Below are positions 1 through 8,474 of a DNA stretch of 10,357 nt, one piece after another. Position numbers and translations under genes: made by a program. A model generated the notes under the pieces. The model had not been told where the DNA came from. It did no database searches and saw only the letters and a list, made by a program, of their open reading frames with translations. The stretch spans positions 1 through 10,357 of the forward strand of contig JAMOSM010000103.1 in the NCBI GenBank assembly GCA_027063075.1, in the 5' to 3' direction. Source of the DNA: Nautiliaceae bacterium. GTDB lineage: Bacteria; Campylobacterota; Campylobacteria; Campylobacterales; Nautiliaceae. Each line of letters opens with the position of its first letter. The stretch's first letter is position 1.

Positions 1-1
1 A

Positions 2-631
2 GTAATAGGACTTTTGAAAAAAAATATTCAGCCAAAATTAATTAGTGATTTAGAGGATGTGGGTTTTTTATTTTTTGCTGATGAGAAGGAGTTTTTTGAT
101 TCAAAAGAGTATAAAGAGGCTATTAACACTACAAGTGCAGTTTATAAAAAAAATAAAAAAATCACAAAAGATTTTGTAAAAGTGTTGCCTTTTTTTGTAA
201 ATGCCACCGTTGAAACTATAGAAATGATGACAGGCGTAAAATCTACAAAAGAAAAGCCGAATATAAAAGAGGTCAATATTGATACAAAAAGAGAGGATTT
301 AATAGCAAGTTCTATAGGGTTTTATGGCGACTTAGACGGGGCTTTAATTTTGATTTTTAGCGAAAATCTCTCACGTGCAATTAGTAAAATATTAATAGGG
401 GAAGAGTTTAAAACAAAAGAGGATTTAGTTGATATGATAGGAGAATTTGCTAATATAATAGTTGGAAATGTAAAACTTGAACTGTCAAAACAGAATGTGG
501 ATATAAATCTTACACTTCCTAAAGTGTTTAAAGATTTGAAAAATCTTCAAAACATTGTTATAAACAGGCATGGAATTGAAGTAAAATTTTATTTTAATGA
601 GGAAGAATTTTATTTTTATCTTATAAGATAG
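2..631 (+). CDS. CheX-like chemotaxis phosphatase domain protein, 5' end outside window
   Basis: The C-terminal part of this protein looks like a CheX-type domain, a family that removes phosphate from the response regulator CheY in the cytoplasm. Numbering from the TTG at 14, there is a GDLDG turn near residues 105-109, followed by a helix carrying the family's E-x-x-N active-site signature (E144, N147) and a nearby glycine and lysine (G151, K154). About 60 residues precede the domain; their hydrophobic stretch followed by an acidic helix resembles the end of a STAS-like domain. The frame stays open to the window edge (VIGLL before the TTG), and the TTG has only about 3 nt between it and a weak AGGA. 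I therefore read this as the 3' part of a longer gene, not a gene starting at 14. aroE follows 8 nt after the stop. CheX/CheC/FliY family membership is fairly secure; the exact subfamily is less so. Confidence 0.7.
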   Translation, partial: VIGLLKKNIQPKLISDLEDVGFLFFADEKEFFDSKEYKEAINTTSAVYKKNKKITKDFVKVLPFFVNATVETIEMMTGVKSTKEKPNIKEVNIDTKREDLIASSIGFYGDLDGALILIFSENLSRAISKILIGEEFKTKEDLVDMIGEFANIIVGNVKLELSKQNVDINLTLPKVFKDLKNLQNIVINRHGIEVKFYFNEEEFYFYLIR

Positions 632-636
632 GAGAG
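629..636 (+). promoter_or_regulatory. Shine-Dalgarno of aroE overlapping upstream stop codon
   Basis: TAGGAGAG holds the TAG stop of the CheX-like gene and a GGAG ribosome-binding core 5 to 7 nt before the aroE ATG at 640. The arrangement fixes the aroE start and suggests that the two genes share a transcript and are translationally coupled. Confidence 0.7.
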
Positions 637-639
637 CTT

Positions 640-1407
640 ATGTTTTTAATTTTCGGTAATCCTGTAGCTCATAGTAAATCTCCTTTGATGCATAACTATT
701 TTTTTAAAAAAATGGGTATTAATGAGTGTTATGGGAGATTTTGTTTAAAAAACGGAAATAAAATAATTGAAAAGTTTAAAGAGCTTAAAATAAAAGGGGC
801 AAATGTAACAGTTCCTCATAAGGAAAAGGCTTTTGAATATGCTGATGAGATTAGAGGAATAGCAAAAGAAATCGGGGCTGTTAATACGTTGGTAAGAGAG
901 GGTGATAAAATTGTGGGATACAATACCGATGCACCAGGTTTTTTAGAAGCTATAAAGAAATTTGATTATAAAAAACCTTTAATTATCGGGGCTGGAGGCA
1001 CTGCAAAAGCAATTTCGCTTGTATTACCAGAGGCTCATATTTTGAACCGTTCAGAAAAGAGACTTAAATATTTTAAAGAAAAAAACAAAACTGTTTTTAC
1101 CTGGGATGGAATAAAAGATTTTGATTATGATTTAATTATCAATACAACTTCAGCCGGTCTTAAAGATAATTTACTTCCGGCGCCAGAAAATTTAATAAGA
1201 AAACTCTTTTCAAATGCAAAATATGCAGTTGATGTAATTTACGGAAAAGAAACTCTTTTTTTAAAACTTGCAAAAGAGTATAATTTAAAAACAAAAACCG
1301 GACTTGATATGCTTGTATATCAGGGGATTTTGGCAATGGAACTTTTTTTAGGAAAAAAGTTTGATAAAAAAGAAGCAGAAAAAATTTATTTTGAGATTTT
1401 AAGGTAA
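640..1407 (+). CDS. aroE: Shikimate dehydrogenase (NADP-dependent)
   Basis: AroE reduces 3-dehydroshikimate to shikimate with NADPH, the fourth step of the shikimate pathway, in the cytoplasm. The 255-residue product is close to the usual 260-290. The shikimate-binding start [11 protein letters not shown] (residues 5-15) is intact, with the catalytic lysine in NVTVPHK (K61) and its partner aspartate in NTDAPG (D97). The Rossmann loop GAGGTAKAI is at 117-125, NRSEKR after strand 2 at 136-141, INTTSAG at 167-173, and the closing GLDMLVYQG with Q228 at 221-229. The start at ATG 640 has a good GGAG 5-7 nt upstream. The gene lies 8 nt after the CheX-like gene, probably on its transcript, and its last 9 bp overlap the end of murA on the other strand. 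No expected catalytic residue is missing. The short length argues against a bifunctional AroDE or a quinate dehydrogenase paralogue. Confidence 0.96.
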   Translation: MFLIFGNPVAHSKSPLMHNYFFKKMGINECYGRFCLKNGNKIIEKFKELKIKGANVTVPHKEKAFEYADEIRGIAKEIGAVNTLVREGDKIVGYNTDAPGFLEAIKKFDYKKPLIIGAGGTAKAISLVLPEAHILNRSEKRLKYFKEKNKTVFTWDGIKDFDYDLIINTTSAGLKDNLLPAPENLIRKLFSNAKYAVDVIYGKETLFLKLAKEYNLKTKTGLDMLVYQGILAMELFLGKKFDKKEAEKIYFEILR

Positions 1408-2667
1408 AGGTTCAAGCCCTAATTTCATTTTAGCCCCGAGATTTTTAAATTTTTCTATTAAATTCTCATAACCTCTAAAAAGATGGTAAATCCTATGAAC
1501 TTTTGTTTCCCCTTTTGCTATTAAACCTGCTAATACCAGTGCTGAACTAGCTCTTAGGTCCGTTGCCATCACATCTGCTCCTGTTAAAGGGGTAGGACCG
1601 TATACGTTTGCTGTTTTTCCATTTGTTTTTATATTAGCTCCAAGTCTTTTTAATTCCTGAACATGCATAAACCTGTTTTCAAAAAGTCTCTCTTCAATCG
1701 TGCTAACTCCGTTTGCCTGAGTGGCTATTGCCATAAATTGAGCCTGCATATCTGTAGGAAATCCGGGATATTCGGCTGTTAGTATATTTACTGGTTTAAT
1801 TTCTTTTGCAGGAAGTATTGTAATTTGATTATTTTGTGTTTTTATTTCAAATCCCATGGATTTAAACTTTAAAAGTACGCTCTCAAGATGGTTTGATTCT
1901 ACGTTAGTAAGCGTTATTTCTGAGTTAGTAATGGCTCCTGCGGCAAGATAAGTGCCAGCTTCAATTCTATCAGGAATAATGCTTGTTGCTTTAAAATCTA
2001 TTAATTCTCCATCACTTCCTTTAATGACTATCTCATCGCTTCCTATTCCTTCAATTTCTACACCGGAATTTTTTAAAGCTTCGCATAAATTTACAACTTC
2101 AGGCTCTTTTGCGGCATTTATTATCCTTGTTGTGCCTTTTGCAAGGGCTGCGGCCATTATTATGTTTTCTGTACCGGTTACCGTTACTTTGTCAAAAATA
2201 ATATCAGCCCCTTTTAACTTTCCTTTTGCATGAATGTATCCGCCTTCTATGGCAATAGAGGCTCCCATCTCTTTTAGGGCTTTTAAATGTAAATCAACAG
2301 GTCTTGTTCCTATTGCACATCCTCCAGGAAGACTTACTTTGCATTCGTGAAACCTTGCTAAAAGCGGACCTAAAACCAAAATAGAAGCTCTCATAGTTTT
2401 TACTATTTCATATACGGCTGTAGTATTGTTGATGTTTGAAGTGTCTATTTTTAAAATATTTTTTTTAAATTCAAATTCGGCTCCTAAATTTGAGAGCAGT
2501 TTTAAAAGGGTATTTACATCAGCTACATTCGGCACATTTGAAAGGAGTGCTTCGTTTTTTGCTAAGATAGTTGAAGCAATAAGAGGTAAAGCGGCATTTT
2601 TTGCTCCGCTTATTTTAACCTCTCCGCTTAGTTTTGGAGAATGGTATATGTGTAAATATTTATACAT
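1399..2667 (-). CDS. murA: UDP-N-acetylglucosamine 1-carboxyvinyltransferase (MurA)
   Basis: MurA transfers enolpyruvate from PEP to UDP-N-acetylglucosamine, the first committed step of peptidoglycan synthesis, in the cytoplasm. At 422 residues it is full length for the family. Visible signatures are SGAKNAALP (residues 20-28, with K23 and N24), TMRAS with R93, the catalytic loop [11 protein letters not shown] with C117, PGFPTDMQ with catalytic D307, [10 protein letters not shown] at 369-378, and the C-terminal RGYENL with R398. The active-site cysteine is retained, so the enzyme has the form normally sensitive to fosfomycin. The residue before R398 is phenylalanine (HLFRGY), where E. coli MurA has aspartate. 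The ATG at 2667 matches the usual N-terminus and has AAAGG about 7 nt upstream. It is the last gene of a hit-nfo-murA unit, 23 bp after nfo, and no terminator hairpin is visible at its end. Confidence 0.97.
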   Translation of the reverse strand: MYKYLHIYHSPKLSGEVKISGAKNAALPLIASTILAKNEALLSNVPNVADVNTLLKLLSNLGAEFEFKKNILKIDTSNINNTTAVYEIVKTMRASILVLGPLLARFHECKVSLPGGCAIGTRPVDLHLKALKEMGASIAIEGGYIHAKGKLKGADIIFDKVTVTGTENIIMAAALAKGTTRIINAAKEPEVVNLCEALKNSGVEIEGIGSDEIVIKGSDGELIDFKATSIIPDRIEAGTYLAAGAITNSEITLTNVESNHLESVLLKFKSMGFEIKTQNNQITILPAKEIKPVNILTAEYPGFPTDMQAQFMAIATQANGVSTIEERLFENRFMHVQELKRLGANIKTNGKTANVYGPTPLTGADVMATDLRASSALVLAGLIAKGETKVHRIYHLFRGYENLIEKFKNLGAKMKLGLEPLP

Positions 2668-2690
2668 TTATAGGCCTTTATTTTAATGAT

Positions 2691-3533
2691 TTAATTTTCA
2701 AAACTTCTTAGAAGTTTTATTTCATCCTTCCATATTTCAGGGTCTATTGTCTCAAGTATAAGAGGGATATTGTCAATTCTTTTATCCTGCATAATAAATT
2801 TAAAAGCGTTAAGACCTATTTCCCCTTTTCCTAAAGAGTGATGTCTATCTACACGGCTTGCAAATTTTGCTTTTGAATCATTTATATGCATTCCTTTTAG
2901 ATATTTAAAACCTACGATTTTTTCAAACTCTTCCATTGTTTTTTCATATGTTTCTTTAGTACGTATGTCGTATCCTGCAGCAAATATATGAGCTGTGTCT
3001 ATACATACCCCAATTCTTTCTTTATCTTCGATTTTATCTATTATATAGGCGAGATGTTCAAATTTATATCCAAGGTTGCTTCCCTGTCCCGCTGTTGTTT
3101 CAAGTACAAATACACAACTCTCAGTCTCTTTTATTGCAAAATTTACACTCTCACTTATTAAATCAAGGCACTTTTCTTCGCTTATTTTTCTAAGATGGCT
3201 TCCGGGATGAAAATTTAAGTATTTAAGTCCTAAAATTTCTACTCTTCTTGCTTCTTCAATAAACGCTTCAAGGGACTTTTTCCTGTTTTCAGTTTCAGGA
3301 TGTCCAAGGTTTATTAAATAACTGTCGTGAGGAAGGACACTCTCAGGGGAAAATCCGTGTGTTTGCATCCACTCTTTGAATTTAGTGATATTTTTTTCAC
3401 TAAGAGGTTTTGCTTTCCACTGGCGCTGGTTTTTTGTAAAAAGGGCAAAACCGTTTGCCCCTATCGAAACGGCGTTTTTTATTGCATTTTCAACACCTCC
3501 TGCGGCTGAGACGTGAGCTCCTATAAATTTCAT
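2691..3533 (-). CDS. nfo: Endonuclease IV, AP endonuclease (Nfo)
   Basis: Endonuclease IV cleaves DNA 5' of abasic sites and removes blocked 3' ends during base excision repair. The predicted protein has 280 residues against about 285 in E. coli. Counting from the chosen ATG, all nine trinuclear-zinc ligands fall at the E. coli positions: H69, H109, E145, D179, H182, H216, D229, H231 and E261. They sit in [34 protein letters not shown] and DRHHSLG. An in-frame TTG at 3563 would add 10 residues. I prefer ATG 3533 because the protein then begins [13 protein letters not shown] like its relatives, with AAAAAGGGA 4 nt upstream. The gene lies 31 bp after the HIT gene and 23 bp before murA, so co-transcription is likely. 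The function linking these three genes is not obvious. Confidence 0.96.
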   Translation of the reverse strand: MKFIGAHVSAAGGVENAIKNAVSIGANGFALFTKNQRQWKAKPLSEKNITKFKEWMQTHGFSPESVLPHDSYLINLGHPETENRKKSLEAFIEEARRVEILGLKYLNFHPGSHLRKISEEKCLDLISESVNFAIKETESCVFVLETTAGQGSNLGYKFEHLAYIIDKIEDKERIGVCIDTAHIFAAGYDIRTKETYEKTMEEFEKIVGFKYLKGMHINDSKAKFASRVDRHHSLGKGEIGLNAFKFIMQDKRIDNIPLILETIDPEIWKDEIKLLRSFEN

Positions 3534-3537
3534 AAAA

Positions 3538-3546
3538 TCCCTTTTT
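3538..3546 (-). promoter_or_regulatory. Shine-Dalgarno that decides the nfo start
   Basis: On the minus strand AAAAAGGGA lies 4 nt before the ATG at 3533. It falls inside the longer open frame that begins at TTG 3563 and so supports the internal ATG as the true start. Confidence 0.6.
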
Positions 3547-3564
3547 AGCCGCAATTGTATCAAA

Positions 3565-3900
3565 TTAGACTAATTTAGGCCATTTTAACTTTCCATTTGG
3601 GTTTGAGAGCAGATGAACGTGTGTGTGAAATATTTCTTGACCTGCATTTTTCCCATTGTTTGTAATTAATCTGTAATCTGTAATGTTAAGTTCTTTTGCC
3701 ACTTCTTTTATAAATTCAGCCATTTCACAGAAAAGTTCATTTGGGGTATCGTTAAACTTTTCATAATGCTCTTTTGGAATTATTAAAACGTGAATCGGAG
3801 CTGATGGGTTTATGTCATAAAAAGCTAAAAATTTATCGTTTTCTAAAACTTTTTTGCTTGGAATTTCACCATTAACTATTTTACAAAAAATACACTCCAT
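3565..3900 (-). CDS. HIT-family (HINT-type) nucleotide hydrolase/phosphoramidase
   Basis: This is a small histidine-triad protein of 111 residues, the usual size for bacterial HINT-type members. The family hydrolyses AMP-linked substrates such as adenosine phosphoramidates through a nucleotidyl-histidine intermediate; the physiological substrate is generally unclear. The triad is HTHVHLL at 92-98, with H94 the expected nucleophile, preceded by the typical G-Q-E-x-F. The N-terminal [13 protein letters not shown] gives a C-x-x-C pair (C3, C6) which, with H45 and H92, could bind zinc as in some bacterial relatives; that is inference. The ATG at 3900 has a strong AGGAGG 6 nt upstream. It is the first gene of the minus-strand unit with nfo and murA and diverges from pheS, an adjacency that I recall also from C. 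jejuni. Confidence 0.93.
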   Translation of the reverse strand: MECIFCKIVNGEIPSKKVLENDKFLAFYDINPSAPIHVLIIPKEHYEKFNDTPNELFCEMAEFIKEVAKELNITDYRLITNNGKNAGQEIFHTHVHLLSNPNGKLKWPKLV

Positions 3901-3906
3901 TGAAAG

Positions 3907-3912
3907 CCTCCT
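3907..3912 (-). promoter_or_regulatory. Strong Shine-Dalgarno of the HIT gene
   Basis: AGGAGG on the minus strand stands 6 nt before the ATG at 3900. It is the best match to the consensus in this window and fixes the start of the HIT gene. Confidence 0.75.
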
Positions 3913-3923
3913 TTTTTTTTGGT

Positions 3924-3929
3924 ATTATA
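3924..3929 (-). promoter_or_regulatory. Minus-strand -10 element for hit-nfo-murA
   Basis: A perfect TATAAT reads on the minus strand, preceded by TTTTTGGA in that orientation. Initiation would fall near 3917 and leave a leader of roughly 17 nt before the HIT start codon, just enough for the AGGAGG. It overlaps the plus-strand TATTAT at 3923-3928, so the two promoters probably cannot be opened at the same time. Confidence 0.5.
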
Positions 3930-3940
3930 TCCAAAAATTT

Positions 3941-3948
3941 TAAGGAGT
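3941..3948 (+). promoter_or_regulatory. Shine-Dalgarno of pheS; favours GTG 3953 over TTG 3950
   Basis: TAAGGAGT is a strong ribosome-binding site. The core GGAG ends at 3947, leaving 5 nt before GTG 3953 but only 2 nt before TTG 3950, so GTG is the better start. Confidence 0.65.
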
Positions 3949-3952
3949 CTTG

Positions 3953-4936
3953 GTGGATTTAAGCGATATTAAAAATGCACTCTCTCTTGAAGAGTTAGAA
4001 AACATAAGAATAAAACTTCTTGGTAAAAAAGGTGAAATTACCCAAAAATTTAAAGAACTTAAAAATTTTGCGCCTGAGGAGAGAAAAAAAGTAGCAAAAG
4101 AACTTAATGAATTGAAAGAGAAAGCTTTAGAGCTTATAGCTCAAAAGAGAAAAGAGCTTGAAGAAAAACTTCTTGAAGAAAAACTTAAAAGTGAAAGAAT
4201 AGATGTCACTCTTTTTAATCCAAAACCCACAGGTGCTATTCATCCAATTACAGATACTATGAATAAGATTATAGACTTTTTTACAAAAATGAACTTTTCA
4301 GTAGAGACAGGACCTTTAGTAGAAGATGATTTTCACAATTTTGAAGCTTTAAACCTTCCAAAATACCATCCGGCACGCGATATGCAGGATACTTTTTATT
4401 TTAAAGACGGCTCTTTATTAAGAACCCATACTTCCCCTGTTCAGATTAGAACTATGCAAAAACAAAAACCTCCTATTCGTATGATTAGTCCCGGAGCTGT
4501 TTTTAGAAGGGATTATGATTTAACTCACACTCCTATGTTTCATCAAGTAGAGGGGCTTGTTGTGGATGAAAAAGGAAAAGTTAGCTTTTCAAATCTTAAA
4601 TTTATATTAGAATCGTTTTTAGTTCATATGTTTGGTGATGTTGAAGTAAGATTTAGACCATCTTTTTTTCCATTTACAGAGCCGAGTGCTGAAGTTGATA
4701 TAAGCTGTATTTTCTGTAAAGGCAAAGGGTGCAGGGTCTGCTCTCACACAGGATGGCTTGAAGTACTTGGGTGTGGAGTGGTTGATCCTAATGTGTTTAA
4801 GGCTGTCGGGTATGAGAATGTGAGCGGATATGCTTTTGGTTTAGGGGTTGAGAGGTTTGCAATGCTTTTAAATAGAATTAATGACCTTAGAAGTATGTAT
4901 GAAGGAGATATCAGACTTATGGAGCAGTTCAAATGA
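3953..4936 (+). CDS. pheS: Phenylalanyl-tRNA synthetase alpha subunit
   Basis: PheS is the catalytic subunit of the cytoplasmic alpha2-beta2 enzyme that attaches phenylalanine to tRNA-Phe. From GTG 3953 it has 327 residues, the same as E. coli PheS; the adjacent in-frame TTG 3950 would add one. The charged helical N-terminus (about 1-85) is the tRNA-binding coiled coil. The class II core follows: motif 1 around [10 protein letters not shown] to MQDTFYF (about 97-150), motif 2 with RTHTSP and [16 protein letters not shown] (about 157-198), [12 protein letters not shown] near 234-245, and motif 3 GLGVERFAM near 296-304. The alanine in GYAFG, which in E. coli (A294) sets the size of the amino-acid pocket, is present at the same number. 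A C-x2-C-x4-C-x2-C cluster at 252-263 could bind zinc; I recall it in many bacterial PheS proteins. The stop overlaps the pheT start (ATGA). Confidence 0.97.
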   Translation: MDLSDIKNALSLEELENIRIKLLGKKGEITQKFKELKNFAPEERKKVAKELNELKEKALELIAQKRKELEEKLLEEKLKSERIDVTLFNPKPTGAIHPITDTMNKIIDFFTKMNFSVETGPLVEDDFHNFEALNLPKYHPARDMQDTFYFKDGSLLRTHTSPVQIRTMQKQKPPIRMISPGAVFRRDYDLTHTPMFHQVEGLVVDEKGKVSFSNLKFILESFLVHMFGDVEVRFRPSFFPFTEPSAEVDISCIFCKGKGCRVCSHTGWLEVLGCGVVDPNVFKAVGYENVSGYAFGLGVERFAMLLNRINDLRSMYEGDIRLMEQFK

Positions 4937-7179
4937 TAGTAACAAGAAGATGGCTTGAGGAATTTATTGATTTAGAGGGAATTAGCACGCAAGAAATTAT
5001 TGATACACTAAATAGAATCGGTCAGGAAGTTGAAGGATATAAAAAAATAGAAATACCTCAAAATGTTGTAGTAGGGGAAGTAATTGAGTGTCATAAACAT
5101 CCAAATGCAGATAAACTTAATGTCTGTCGTGTAAATGTGGGAGATGAAGAGCTTCAGATTGTATGTGGTGCAAGTAACGTGGCAGCCGGGCAGTTTGTTC
5201 CTGTGGCTCTTATCGGAGCTGTTTTACCTGGGGATTTTAAAATCAAAAAAGCAAAACTAAGAGGTGTTGAATCTTTTGGAATGATATGTGCCGCAAGGGA
5301 AATTGGACTTCCTGATTTTCATGAGGGTATTTTGGTTTTAGATAACTCTTTAGGTGAGCTTAAAATTGGGGAATATGCAGGGAGGTATCTTAATGATGAG
5401 GTGATTGAACTTGGAGTTACTGCAAACAGGGGAGATTGTTTTAGCGTTTATGGCATTGCAAGAGAGCTTAGGGCAGGGCTTAAAAGACCTTTAAAATCCC
5501 TTGAATTTAATTTAGAAGAACTTCCTGAAGGAATTGGAAGGGTTATAAAACTTACAAAAAATGAAGCTAAAAAATCTTCTCATCTAATTAAAGCTTTTGA
5601 AGGAAAAATAAATTCTAAACTGAAAATAGACTACAGACTTGCTTTAGTTGAACTTGAAGCTAAAAACAGTATAGATAAATATATAAAATATTCGATGCAT
5701 GCAACAGGTGTTTTATTGGTTGCCGGAAATATAGGTGAGATTGAGCTTTCATATGAAGATGGAGTGGATATTTTTAAATGCTATGGGAATTATTATGTAG
5801 GTATAAAAAATGAGATAGAAGTAGAAGAAAACGGAAAATATCTTGTAAATGCAAATTATATTGATCCAAAATATGTAAGTGAAATTGTTTTTCTTAAAAA
5901 TTTAAAAACTGATGATTACTTTTTTAGGGCAAGCAGGGGAAGTGAGCTAAATCTTTCTTTTGGTATGAATTATTTTTTAAATGAGATAAATTTACCTGTT
6001 TTTGCCGGGGATATTGATTTATCTAACGATAAAAATGAGAGAGTTATTAATATTAATGTAAAAGAGATTGAAGAGATTATAGGCGATAATATAAGTGAAG
6101 AGGAGATGGTTGAAATTTTAAAATCCCTTGAATTTAGTATTGAAAGTGTAAATGAAGAAAATATTAAAGTAAAAGTCCCTTCTTTTAGAAGCGATATTGA
6201 AAATATTCAGGATATTGCAGAAGAAATTTTAAGAATTTACGGGATTGATAAAATAAAATCTATTCCTCTTGAATTTAAAGAGGCTAACAGAATAAACGAA
6301 GTTTTAGAAAAAATAGAATTTGTAAACAGACTTAAAGAAAAGTCTGTTGCAAACGGTTTTTATGAAGTTATTCATTTTGTTTTTGATAATAAAGAGAGAC
6401 TTAAAAATTTTGGTTTTGAGGTTGTTGATGATAATCTTGATTTACTAAATCCTATTGCAAGCGAACTTAACACACTTCGCTCAACTCTCCTTTTACAGCT
6501 TTTAGATGATGTAAAATACAATAAAGCAAACGGATATAAAAGAATTTATCTGTTTTCTCATGGAAGCTGTTATGATAAAAATAGAAATGAATATGAAAAA
6601 ATAGCGTTTGTAATAAATGGATTTAATGACTATGAAAATCCTGTAAATCACGGAAAACCTGCTAAGGTTAATTTTAAATTTATAGTTGATAAATTGGCTC
6701 AGATTTTTGGAGATATAGAGTTAATTGAAAATGATTATCATCCTATAGCTCACCCTTATCAAAATGCAAAAATTTTAAAAAACGGAAAAGTTATAGGAGT
6801 TGTTGCAAAACTTCATCCAAAGGTTGCAAAAGAGTTTGATATAGATGATACATATTTTGCAGAAATTGAACTAAATAAAATTGACATAGAAAAAAAAGAG
6901 GCAAAAGATATTATTAAGTTTCCAAAAGTAACAAGGGATTTAAGCTTAGTTGTCGATAAGGATATTCCTTATAAAGAAATTTTTGAAATTATTGATTCTT
7001 TAGAGATTGAAGAGCTTAAAGATTTTTATCCGATTGACATTTATGATTTAGGTGATAAAAACTCTCTTACAATCAGATTTATTCTTCAGGCAAATAAAAC
7101 TTTACAAGAAAATGAAATTAATGATATAATGGAAAAAATTTTAAATGCCTTAAAAGAGAAAGGAATTGAGCTTAGATGA
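4933..7179 (+). CDS. pheT: Phenylalanyl-tRNA synthetase beta subunit, with divergent B3/B4 editing region
   Basis: PheT is the large subunit of PheRS, needed for tRNA binding and normally for clearing mischarged Tyr-tRNA-Phe. It has 748 residues, somewhat shorter than E. coli (about 795). Domains in order: an OB-fold tRNA-binding domain at about 40-148 ([33 protein letters not shown]); the conserved [17 protein letters not shown] at 163-179; a poorly conserved B3/B4 region at about 200-365; B5 at about 370-445 ([23 protein letters not shown]); a catalytic-like core with [17 protein letters not shown] at 504-520; and a ferredoxin-fold anticodon-binding domain at 662-748 ([13 protein letters not shown]). 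In B3/B4 I cannot find the usual VVDxTNYV or QPxHAFD motifs. The gene starts within the pheS stop codon and ends within the aroA start, with GGAG 8 nt before its ATG. Confidence 0.96.
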   Translation: MIVTRRWLEEFIDLEGISTQEIIDTLNRIGQEVEGYKKIEIPQNVVVGEVIECHKHPNADKLNVCRVNVGDEELQIVCGASNVAAGQFVPVALIGAVLPGDFKIKKAKLRGVESFGMICAAREIGLPDFHEGILVLDNSLGELKIGEYAGRYLNDEVIELGVTANRGDCFSVYGIARELRAGLKRPLKSLEFNLEELPEGIGRVIKLTKNEAKKSSHLIKAFEGKINSKLKIDYRLALVELEAKNSIDKYIKYSMHATGVLLVAGNIGEIELSYEDGVDIFKCYGNYYVGIKNEIEVEENGKYLVNANYIDPKYVSEIVFLKNLKTDDYFFRASRGSELNLSFGMNYFLNEINLPVFAGDIDLSNDKNERVININVKEIEEIIGDNISEEEMVEILKSLEFSIESVNEENIKVKVPSFRSDIENIQDIAEEILRIYGIDKIKSIPLEFKEANRINEVLEKIEFVNRLKEKSVANGFYEVIHFVFDNKERLKNFGFEVVDDNLDLLNPIASELNTLRSTLLLQLLDDVKYNKANGYKRIYLFSHGSCYDKNRNEYEKIAFVINGFNDYENPVNHGKPAKVNFKFIVDKLAQIFGDIELIENDYHPIAHPYQNAKILKNGKVIGVVAKLHPKVAKEFDIDDTYFAEIELNKIDIEKKEAKDIIKFPKVTRDLSLVVDKDIPYKEIFEIIDSLEIEELKDFYPIDIYDLGDKNSLTIRFILQANKTLQENEINDIMEKILNALKEKGIELR

Positions 7180-8474
7180 GGTTAAAAGTATTAAGCGGTA
7201 AAAGATTTAATGAAGAATTTATAGTTGATTCAGATAAATCAATTTCGCACAGATGTGCGATTTTTTCTCTTTTAACTGAGGGGGTTAATGAAATTAAAAA
7301 CTATTTAAGGGCAGAAGACACTTTAAATTCTTTAGAAATTGCCAAAGCTTTAGGAGCGGAAGTTGAAGATAATGGAGAAGTTATAAAAATAAAAGCTCCA
7401 AAAGAACTAAAAGAAGCCGATGATGTTCTTTATTGCGGAAACAGCGGAACTACTATTAGAATTTATATGGGATTACTTGCCGGGATTGATGGTTTTTTTG
7501 TACTTACAGGTGATAGATATTTAAAAAAACGACCTATGGGAAGGGTTGCAAATCCTCTAAGAAGTATTGGTGCTAAGATTGACGGAAGGGATAACGGAAA
7601 TTTAGCGCCTTTAGCAGTTAGGGGAGGAGAGCTTAAGAGTTTTGAATATGAAAGTAAAATTGCTTCAGCCCAGGTAAAATCGGCTCTTATTTTAGCTGCA
7701 CTTAATGCCGATAAACCTTCTTTTTATAAAGAGCCTTTCTTAAGCCGTGACCATACGGAGAGAATGCTAAAGGGTATGGGAGCAGAGCTTGAGGTTAATA
7801 TAAATCCTGACCTATCATGTGAAATTACAATTTATCCTCTCACAAAAAAACTCTCTCCTTTAACATTTGAAGTGCCAAACGACCCAAGCAGTGCGTTTTT
7901 CTTTGCAGTAGCCGCTGCTATTACAAACTCTACTGCAGTTATTAAAAATATCACTTTAAATCCAACAAGAATAGAAGCCTATAAAGTGTTAGAAAAAATG
8001 GGGGCTGAGGTTGAATATCTTTTAAAAGAGGATAGATATGAGCCTATAGGGGATATTATAGTAAAAGGTAAAAATTTAAAAGCAATTGAAGTTAGCCAAA
8101 AAATTCCTTGGCTTATTGATGAAATTCCGGCTCTTGCAATGGCAATGGCTGTGGCTGAGGGTAAAAGTGTGGTAAGAAATGCAAAAGAATTGAGAGTTAA
8201 AGAGTCAGACAGAATAAAAGCGGTGGTAGAAAACCTTAGAAAATGCGGAATTGAAGCAAATGAACTTGAAGACGGCTTTGAGATAAGAGGTGGTATTCCT
8301 AAAAAAGCACTTATTAATTCATACGGAGACCATAGGATTGCTATGAGTTTTGCAGTGCTTGGACTTATATGCGGAATGGAAATTGATGATGTTGATTGTA
8401 TAAACACTTCTTTTCCTAACTTTTTTAAACTTTTTTCTAAAATTGCAGAGTTTGAGGTAGAAAATGGAAATTAA
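7176..8474 (+). CDS. aroA: 3-phosphoshikimate 1-carboxyvinyltransferase (EPSP synthase)
   Basis: AroA joins PEP to shikimate-3-phosphate, the sixth step of the shikimate pathway, in the cytoplasm. At 432 residues it is full length and shares the inverse alpha/beta barrel fold with MurA. Signatures are SDKSISHR with K21, the PEP loop CGNSGTTIR (87-95), KRPMGR (118-123), SAQVKSAL (164-171), SRDHTERM (190-197), NDPSSA (235-240), the catalytic aspartate in LIDEIPALA (D315), RVKESDR (340-346) and the closing GDHRIAM (384-390). SAQ in place of the SSQ of E. coli, and R-D-H-T-E, resemble the class II form of the enzyme; the loop glycine linked to glyphosate binding in class I (GNxG) is still present, so I make no tolerance claim. 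The gene overlaps pheT by 4 bp (ATGA) and ispH by 11 bp. Confidence 0.97.
   Translation: MRLKVLSGKRFNEEFIVDSDKSISHRCAIFSLLTEGVNEIKNYLRAEDTLNSLEIAKALGAEVEDNGEVIKIKAPKELKEADDVLYCGNSGTTIRIYMGLLAGIDGFFVLTGDRYLKKRPMGRVANPLRSIGAKIDGRDNGNLAPLAVRGGELKSFEYESKIASAQVKSALILAALNADKPSFYKEPFLSRDHTERMLKGMGAELEVNINPDLSCEITIYPLTKKLSPLTFEVPNDPSSAFFFAVAAAITNSTAVIKNITLNPTRIEAYKVLEKMGAEVEYLLKEDRYEPIGDIIVKGKNLKAIEVSQKIPWLIDEIPALAMAMAVAEGKSVVRNAKELRVKESDRIKAVVENLRKCGIEANELEDGFEIRGGIPKKALINSYGDHRIAMSFAVLGLICGMEIDDVDCINTSFPNFFKLFSKIAEFEVENGN

Larger units (their letters stand above)
3901..3949 (+). promoter_or_regulatory. Divergent promoter region, pheS operon side
   Basis: Only about 50 bp separate the HIT gene from pheS. 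On the plus strand a T-run (3912-3920) leads into TGG then TATTAT (3923-3928), which reads as an extended -10 (TG-n-TATTAT). The T-rich upstream DNA is like that described for sigma-70 promoters in Campylobacter and Helicobacter, which often lack a clear -35. Initiation near 3935 would give a leader of about 18 nt. That leaves no room for a leader-peptide attenuator of the pheM type or a T-box. The assignment is by motif only. Confidence 0.5.

Noticed and set aside
14..16. TTG as the true start of the CheX-like gene
   Set aside because: The frame is open upstream to the window edge, the AGGA is too close, and the N-terminal residues look like the middle of a domain.
1952..2686. Plus-strand open frames (1952-2233 and 2426-2686) opposite murA
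   Set aside because: They lie wholly or almost wholly within murA on the opposite strand, with low-complexity composition typical of antisense shadows and no recognisable motif.
3534..3563. Longer nfo starting at TTG 3563
   Set aside because: It would add ten residues absent from relatives; ATG 3533 gives the family N-terminus and has a ribosome-binding site, and all zinc ligands then match E. coli numbering.
3912..3920. Run of nine T as an intrinsic terminator
   Set aside because: No GC-rich hairpin precedes it and no plus-strand gene ends there; it fits better as T-rich promoter DNA.
3901..3949. T-box or leader-peptide attenuator ahead of pheS
   Set aside because: The whole gap is under 60 bp, too short for either, and has no Phe-rich leader frame.
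7979..8407. 142-codon open frame on the minus strand inside aroA
   Set aside because: It is antisense to a highly conserved gene, is serine/isoleucine-rich as expected for the complement of such codons, and shows no domain or ribosome-binding site.
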